Source: Nitrospira sp. ST-bin4
GTDB taxonomy: Bacteria; Nitrospirota; Nitrospiria; Nitrospirales; Nitrospiraceae
Direction: 5' to 3'
Assembly: GCA_002083565.1 (NCBI GenBank)
Contig: MSXM01000079.1
Coordinates: 1 to 11,149, forward strand
Length of the DNA stretch: 11,149 nt
How positions within the stretch are numbered: position 1 is the stretch's first letter; every line of letters begins with the position of its first letter. Below are positions 8,155-11,149 of the stretch, piece after piece. The notes beneath the pieces were generated by a model. It saw only the letters and a list, made by a program, of their open reading frames with translations. It was not told the DNA's origin and ran no database searches. A program made the position numbers and the translations under genes.

Positions 8155-8967
8155 ATGGGATCTGAAACCGAACTAATTGAATCCGACCCCTTATCCCTTG
8201 TCGTGATGGCTTATCTTGTGATGGCGATCGTCATGGCATGCCTATGGGCGTTGCAGCGGCGTGTGAAGAATGCCGCTATCGGGGATGTCGGATGGTGTCT
8301 GGGGCTCATGGCGGTGGTGCTTTGGTATACCACCCAAGCCGACAGCGGGATCGAGCGAATCGTGCTCACGGCGATGTTGGTGGTGTTTTATGCGGGACGG
8401 CTGGGGCGCTACATTCTCTTCGACCGTGTGATCGACAAACAGGAGGATGCCCGCTATCAACGCCTGCGGAAGGAATGGGGAGATTCAGCGTCGGCCAAGA
8501 TGTTCACGTACTTTCAGCTGCAAGCTCTGGCCGTGGCGGTTTTCTCCGTGCCGTTTCTGGTGCTGCTCTGGAATCCAAAGCCTCCATCCTCGCTGGTCGA
8601 GATAGTCGGGTTGTTGATCTGGGGTGTGGCGGTGTCCGGTGAAACGAGGGCTGACCGGCAGCTTGCACATTTTCGCGCCGATCCACGGAACCATGGGCGC
8701 GTATGCCGGGACGGTCTCTGGCGCTACTCACGCCATCCCAACTATTTTTTCGAATGGCTCCATTGGTGTTCCTATGTCGTGATGACGATGGGAGCGCCCG
8801 GCTGGTTATTGACCTGGGTTGGGCCGATTCTTATGGGAGCGCTGCTGCTGAAAGTCACCGGTATTCCACGGACGGAAGCTCAGGCGCTGGCAAGCCGTGG
8901 GGAGGAGTATCGGACCTATCAGCAGACGACGAGCGCGTTCTTTCCATGGTTTCCCAAGAGCCGGTGA
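8155..8967 (+). CDS. DUF1295 / steroid 5-alpha-reductase-like integral membrane protein
   Basis: This 270-residue multi-pass membrane protein has hydrophobic segments near both ends and in the middle. The diagnostic C-terminal motif of the DUF1295, steroid 5-alpha-reductase and isoprenylcysteine methyltransferase fold is visible: GLWRYSRHPNYFFEW, with R193, H194, P195, N196, Y197 and E200. A preceding basic stretch (RADPRNHGRVC) fits the usual cofactor-side loop. Family members reduce or methylate lipophilic substrates with NADPH or SAM; the substrate of bacterial DUF1295 proteins is generally not established. The gene follows the RmlD-like dehydrogenase by 23 bases on the same strand. The pair may therefore act in one pathway, with a soluble reductase and a membrane reductase; this is inference from spacing only. 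It ends 31 bases from the convergent lipoprotein gene, with no evident terminator between them. The start ATG 8152, one codon upstream, is the alternative. Confidence 0.85.
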   Translation: MGSETELIESDPLSLVVMAYLVMAIVMACLWALQRRVKNAAIGDVGWCLGLMAVVLWYTTQADSGIERIVLTAMLVVFYAGRLGRYILFDRVIDKQEDARYQRLRKEWGDSASAKMFTYFQLQALAVAVFSVPFLVLLWNPKPPSSLVEIVGLLIWGVAVSGETRADRQLAHFRADPRNHGRVCRDGLWRYSRHPNYFFEWLHWCSYVVMTMGAPGWLLTWVGPILMGALLLKVTGIPRTEAQALASRGEEYRTYQQTTSAFFPWFPKSR

Positions 8968-8998
8968 CGCACTCCGGTTGTTCCGAATGGGCTGCGCG

Positions 8999-9223
8999 TT
9001 ACCGTTCCTTTAAGTCTGCTAATCGGGCTTTGGCGAGTTCGGCTAGTTTGCTGGAGGGGTGGGCGCGAATCAGTTCTTCGTAGAGTTCCCTTGCATGGGG
9101 TATATTATTTTGGTTCTCTTCAAACACGGCGGTTTCGAACAAGTCCTTGGCCTTGTCGGAACAGCCCAGTACCAGGAGAAAGCCGAGGGTACAAAATATC
9201 GGACGTGGGAATTTCATAACCAT
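8999..9223 (-). CDS. Small TPR-like outer-membrane lipoprotein
   Basis: This 74-residue lipoprotein has a short basic N-terminus (K4, R7), a hydrophobic stretch (residues 9-19) and the lipobox LVLGC, with C21 as the predicted lipidation and cleavage site. Serine at +2 argues against inner-membrane retention, so it is probably anchored in the outer membrane. The mature part, about 53 residues, is helical and repeats the spacing of a tetratricopeptide hairpin (ARELYEELIRAHPSSKLAEL, then AKARLADL). That suggests one TPR-like unit and a protein-binding role. I know no named family for it. It lies 50 bases downstream of, and in line with, the HTH/zinc-ribbon regulator gene, so the two may form an operon. 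ATG at 9223 is chosen because a GGA-containing sequence lies about 12 bases upstream; ATG 9217 is also possible and keeps the signal peptide. Confidence 0.75.
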   Translation of the reverse strand: MVMKFPRPIFCTLGFLLVLGCSDKAKDLFETAVFEENQNNIPHARELYEELIRAHPSSKLAELAKARLADLKER

Positions 9224-9273
9224 GGTCGAGCAGTATCCTACTCATTTGACGCGCGTCTGTCCAGATGGCCGGA

Positions 9274-9582
9274 TCATTTTCTGACCGGCTCGATTCCGTA
9301 CCGGGGGGCTGTAATCCCCTCGCTCCGGCATGTGGGACAACGGCTGGGCTTCGTGAACCTTGTCCGGTCCCGAAACACGAACCCGCAGTCGGAACAGGCA
9401 GCCGGTTCCAGCACGAATCGTTGTGTGCGGTCCCGGGCCAGCGTCTTAACCACATGCGGAAGATGTCCTTCAATCAGCCGTTCCGCAATGCCGACCATCT
9501 GTGCCAGTTGATACGACGATAACCGCGTGCCGATCAGCAGTTCGATAATCCGCTGGCGGACGGTGCATTCGGGCGGCCGCAT
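9274..9582 (-). CDS. Small transcriptional regulator, HTH fused to zinc ribbon (COG3357-like)
   Basis: This 102-residue protein has an N-terminal winged-helix-like region (about residues 9-50, RQRIIELLIGTRLSSYQLAQ followed by a second helix). A zinc ribbon follows, with CSDCGF (C63, C66) and CPTC (C82, C85). The segment around it matches a family I recognise as predicted HTH regulators fused to a Zn ribbon (COG3357). The likely role is cytoplasmic DNA binding with structural zinc; targets and ligand are unknown. The open frame continues upstream to 9732, but its first 50 codons run into the inverted-repeat element at 9644-9753 and look unlike protein, so I start at the methionine just before PPECTVRQR. 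No good ribosome binding site precedes 9582, so TTG 9600 in frame is possible. The downstream co-directional gene is the TPR-like lipoprotein. Confidence 0.78.
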   Translation of the reverse strand: MRPPECTVRQRIIELLIGTRLSSYQLAQMVGIAERLIEGHLPHVVKTLARDRTQRFVLEPAACSDCGFVFRDRTRFTKPSRCPTCRSEGITAPRYGIEPVRK

Positions 9583-9643
9583 GACACATGGTAAGCACAA
9601 AGAGAACGAAAAACCAGCATGAGGAAGCTCCTGTTCGTTCGAA

Positions 9644-9753
9644 AGAGCCGATGGCGAATAGCCGATGGCTGATAGTAGGGGGGTGGAATGGGAATCTAGG
9701 CGAGCCAATGCTGTGATCTGATTCCGTGCCATCGGCCATCTGCTATCAGCTCT
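9644..9753. repeat. Imperfect 26-bp inverted repeat, MITE- or REP-like element
   Basis: Bases 9644-9669 match the reverse complement of 9728-9753 at 21 of 26 positions by my hand alignment. Both arms contain AGAGC and GCCGATGGC, and the 58-base interior can pair further (GGAATC near 9690 with GATTCC near 9719). The left arm also repeats itself as two GCCGATGGC units 13 bases apart. No transposase frame is inside. The layout suggests a non-autonomous miniature element or a dispersed REP-type palindrome. I cannot test the copy number. Confidence 0.6.
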
Positions 9754-9921
9754 TACTCCTCGGCGAGATACGCTTCACGAACGGTGGACGACTGGAGGTC
9801 ACAGTAACCATGATCATGCATCATGTGGGTTAGTGGTTGAACCTCAGCGCCCATTCTGTCAAAATCCCGCGTTGCGTAAGCACGGGGCCTCTACCCGTCA
9901 GTCTTGGCCGGACATGCCCGC

Positions 9922-9950
9922 TTGAATAATTATCGACGACTTCGAATAAG
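9922..9950 (+). promoter_or_regulatory. Candidate sigma-70 promoter of hpnR
   Basis: TTGAAT (9922-9927, 4 of 6 to the -35 consensus) and AATAAG (9945-9950, 4 of 6 to the -10 consensus) are 17 bases apart. Transcription would begin near 9957 and give a short leader of about 24 bases that contains the ribosome binding site. This is a consensus match only. Confidence 0.35.
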
Positions 9951-9964
9951 CACGAGCGTCTCTC

Positions 9965-9971
9965 AAGGAGG
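9965..9971 (+). promoter_or_regulatory. Strong ribosome binding site of hpnR
   Basis: AAGGAGG lies 9 bases before ATG 9981, and a second GAGGAG abuts the start codon. This is the best Shine-Dalgarno match in the window and fixes the start. Confidence 0.85.
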
Positions 9972-9980
9972 TTTGAGGAG

Positions 9981-11149
9981 ATGAAATTCCTCGCAGTTCA
10001 CCCCGGTCCCTTGATGTACACCAAAATCTATTTGCGGCTGGAACCACTCGGTCTGGAGATGGTCGCACAAGCCGTCCGTCAGGCAGGGCACGACGTCCGC
10101 TTGATCGATCTGCAGGCCGATACCTGGCAGGACTATGAGGCGCTGCTTCGGTCGTGGAAGCCTGATGTCATTGCCTTCGGATGCAATTATCTCGCGAACG
10201 TTCCGGAGATCGTGGATCTGGCGAAATTGACCAAGCGGGAATTGCCGCATTCCTTCGTCTTCGTCGGAGGCCACAGCGCGTCCTTTGTGGCGCAGGACTT
10301 TTTGAAGCACGGCGACGGCGCCATTGATTGTGTGCTGAGAGGCGAAGGTGAAGTCACAGCTCCCAAGTTGTTGGAAGCTGTGGAGCAGGACCGTAAGGCG
10401 ATTGCCAAGGTTCCTGGCGTCGTCACGCTCGACGGTGAAGGACCTCCGCCGCAATTTATCGAGAATCTGGACAATGTTCGTCCAGCGCGTGATCTGTTGC
10501 GGAACCGGCACAAGTATTTCATCGGCGTGCTGGATCCTTGCGCGTCCGTCGAGTTTGCACGAGGCTGTCCGTGGGATTGCTCCTTCTGCAGCGCCTGGAC
10601 ATTCTATGGACGCAGCTATCGGATGGTCAGTCCGGAGAAAGCCGTTGAAGATTTGGAGCAGGTTCAAGAACCAGGTATTTTCCTGGTCGATGACGTGGCG
10701 TTCATCCAGGGTAAGCAGGGCATGGAGATCGGCGAAGCGGTCGCGCAGCGTGGGATCAAGAAGCAGTACTACATGGAAACACGCGGCGACGTCCTCCTGC
10801 GTAACAAGGAAGTCTTCCAGTTCTGGAAGACGCTTGGGCTCCAGTACATGTTCCTCGGTGTGGAAGCCATCGATGCCGAAGGTCTCAAGATGCACCGCAA
10901 GCGCATCTCGTTGGGCAAAAACTTCGAGGCGCTGGAATTTGCCAGGTCCCTTGGGATTACCGTGGCCATCAATCTCATCGCCGATCCGGATTGGGATCGT
11001 CAACGGTTTGAAGTCATCCGGCAGTGGTGCTTGGAAATTCCGGAGATCGTGAATATCAGCGTCAATACGCCGTACCCGGGAACCGAGAGCTGGCTCACGG
11101 AATCCCGCAAGCTTCACACACGGGACTACCGCCTCTTTGACATTCAGCA
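9981..11149 (+). CDS. hpnR: Hopanoid C-3 methylase HpnR, B12-binding radical SAM (3' end missing)
   Basis: HpnR adds a methyl group at C-3 of the hopanoid A ring, using SAM and cobalamin, and gives 3-methylhopanoids in the membrane. The visible 389 residues begin MKFLAVHPGPLMYTKIYLRL, followed by PLGLEMV, which is characteristic of the family as I remember it. Residues about 1-150 form the cobalamin-binding Rossmann-like domain (VGGHSAS, then LRGEGE). The radical SAM domain follows, with the cluster motif ARGCPWDCSFCSAW (C196, C200, C203) and later GVEA and NTPYPGTESW segments typical of class B radical SAM enzymes. The gene is open to the right edge, so the last 100 or so residues and any downstream partners are not visible. 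No squalene-hopene cyclase or other hpn genes lie to its left. Its own strong ribosome binding site and a candidate promoter suggest that it starts a transcript. A related B12 radical SAM enzyme of other substrate is the main alternative. Confidence 0.88.
   Translation, partial: MKFLAVHPGPLMYTKIYLRLEPLGLEMVAQAVRQAGHDVRLIDLQADTWQDYEALLRSWKPDVIAFGCNYLANVPEIVDLAKLTKRELPHSFVFVGGHSASFVAQDFLKHGDGAIDCVLRGEGEVTAPKLLEAVEQDRKAIAKVPGVVTLDGEGPPPQFIENLDNVRPARDLLRNRHKYFIGVLDPCASVEFARGCPWDCSFCSAWTFYGRSYRMVSPEKAVEDLEQVQEPGIFLVDDVAFIQGKQGMEIGEAVAQRGIKKQYYMETRGDVLLRNKEVFQFWKTLGLQYMFLGVEAIDAEGLKMHRKRISLGKNFEALEFARSLGITVAINLIADPDWDRQRFEVIRQWCLEIPEIVNISVNTPYPGTESWLTESRKLHTRDYRLFDIQ

Larger units (their letters stand above)
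9583..9980. other. Divergent intergenic region between the zinc-ribbon regulator and hpnR
   Basis: This 398-base region has no convincing gene apart from a possible 28-codon minus-strand frame (9534-9620). It contains a 7-bp inverted repeat (GAACGAA 9604-9610, TTCGTTC 9634-9640), the 110-bp inverted-repeat element, and a palindrome CATGATCATG (9809-9818). It also contains the hpnR promoter candidate and ribosome binding site. Promoters for both divergent transcripts must lie here. Confidence 0.7.

Noticed and set aside
8141..8155. Four-codon mini-ORF (ATG 8141, TGA 8153-8155) overlapping the DUF1295 start
   Set aside because: It has no Shine-Dalgarno of its own and contains the ribosome binding site of the downstream gene; chance is the simplest explanation.
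9583..9732. 50-residue N-terminal extension of the zinc-ribbon regulator
   Set aside because: It reads through the inverted-repeat element, and the recognisable HTH begins a few residues after the methionine at 9582.
9809..9827. CATGATCATG palindrome and adjoining ATGCATCATG as an operator for hpnR
   Set aside because: Short AT-type palindromes of this size are expected by chance, a similar one (TCATGATCAT) occurs at 1221-1230 in an unrelated gap, and it lies more than 100 bases upstream of the candidate promoter.
9963..11117. 384-codon minus-strand open frame opposite hpnR
   Set aside because: The plus strand encodes an intact radical SAM protein with a strong ribosome binding site across the same bases; the antisense product has no recognisable motif.

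Overview
The window looks like chromosomal DNA of a GC-rich Gram-negative bacterium, most likely a Nitrospira-type organism (phylum Nitrospirota). This is inferred from the gene families together: an HpnR-type hopanoid methylase, a very long multi-PAS hybrid kinase, a bacterial HTH/zinc-ribbon regulator and an outer-membrane-type lipoprotein. There is no rRNA or other decisive taxonomic marker. I see no tRNA, rRNA, CRISPR array, prophage or transposase.

Layout: positions 1-1107 hold the 3' two thirds of an ABC-F translation factor, best matched to EttA. A 484-base stretch without a convincing gene follows (1108-1591) and contains a perfect 12-bp stem-loop. Positions 1592-7060 encode one 1822-residue membrane-bound hybrid histidine kinase: a histidine-rich multi-helix membrane domain, PAS, GAF, six more PAS domains, HisKA, HATPase and two receiver domains. 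A 189-base gap with a three-segment compound stem-loop leads to a likely two-gene operon: an RmlD-like short-chain dehydrogenase (7250-8131) and a multi-pass DUF1295/steroid-5-alpha-reductase-like membrane enzyme (8155-8967).

On the minus strand, converging on that operon, lie a small HTH plus zinc-ribbon regulator (9582 down to 9274) and a 74-residue TPR-like lipoprotein (9223 down to 8999). A 398-base non-coding region (9583-9980) carries an imperfect 26-bp inverted repeat about 110 bp across, and a plausible sigma-70 promoter. It precedes hpnR, a B12-binding radical SAM hopanoid C-3 methylase with a strong ribosome binding site, which runs off the right edge.

Functional links: the kinase stands alone, with no separate response regulator or Hpt protein next to it. 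Its two receivers probably form an internal relay whose output lies outside the window. The dehydrogenase and DUF1295 pair and hpnR could all touch envelope or lipid chemistry, but only hpnR has a clearly recognisable substrate class. Nothing here amounts to a clearly new multi-gene system. The most unusual items are the architecture of the giant kinase with its histidine-rich membrane sensor, and three unexplained structured or inverted-repeat elements in the intergenic regions.
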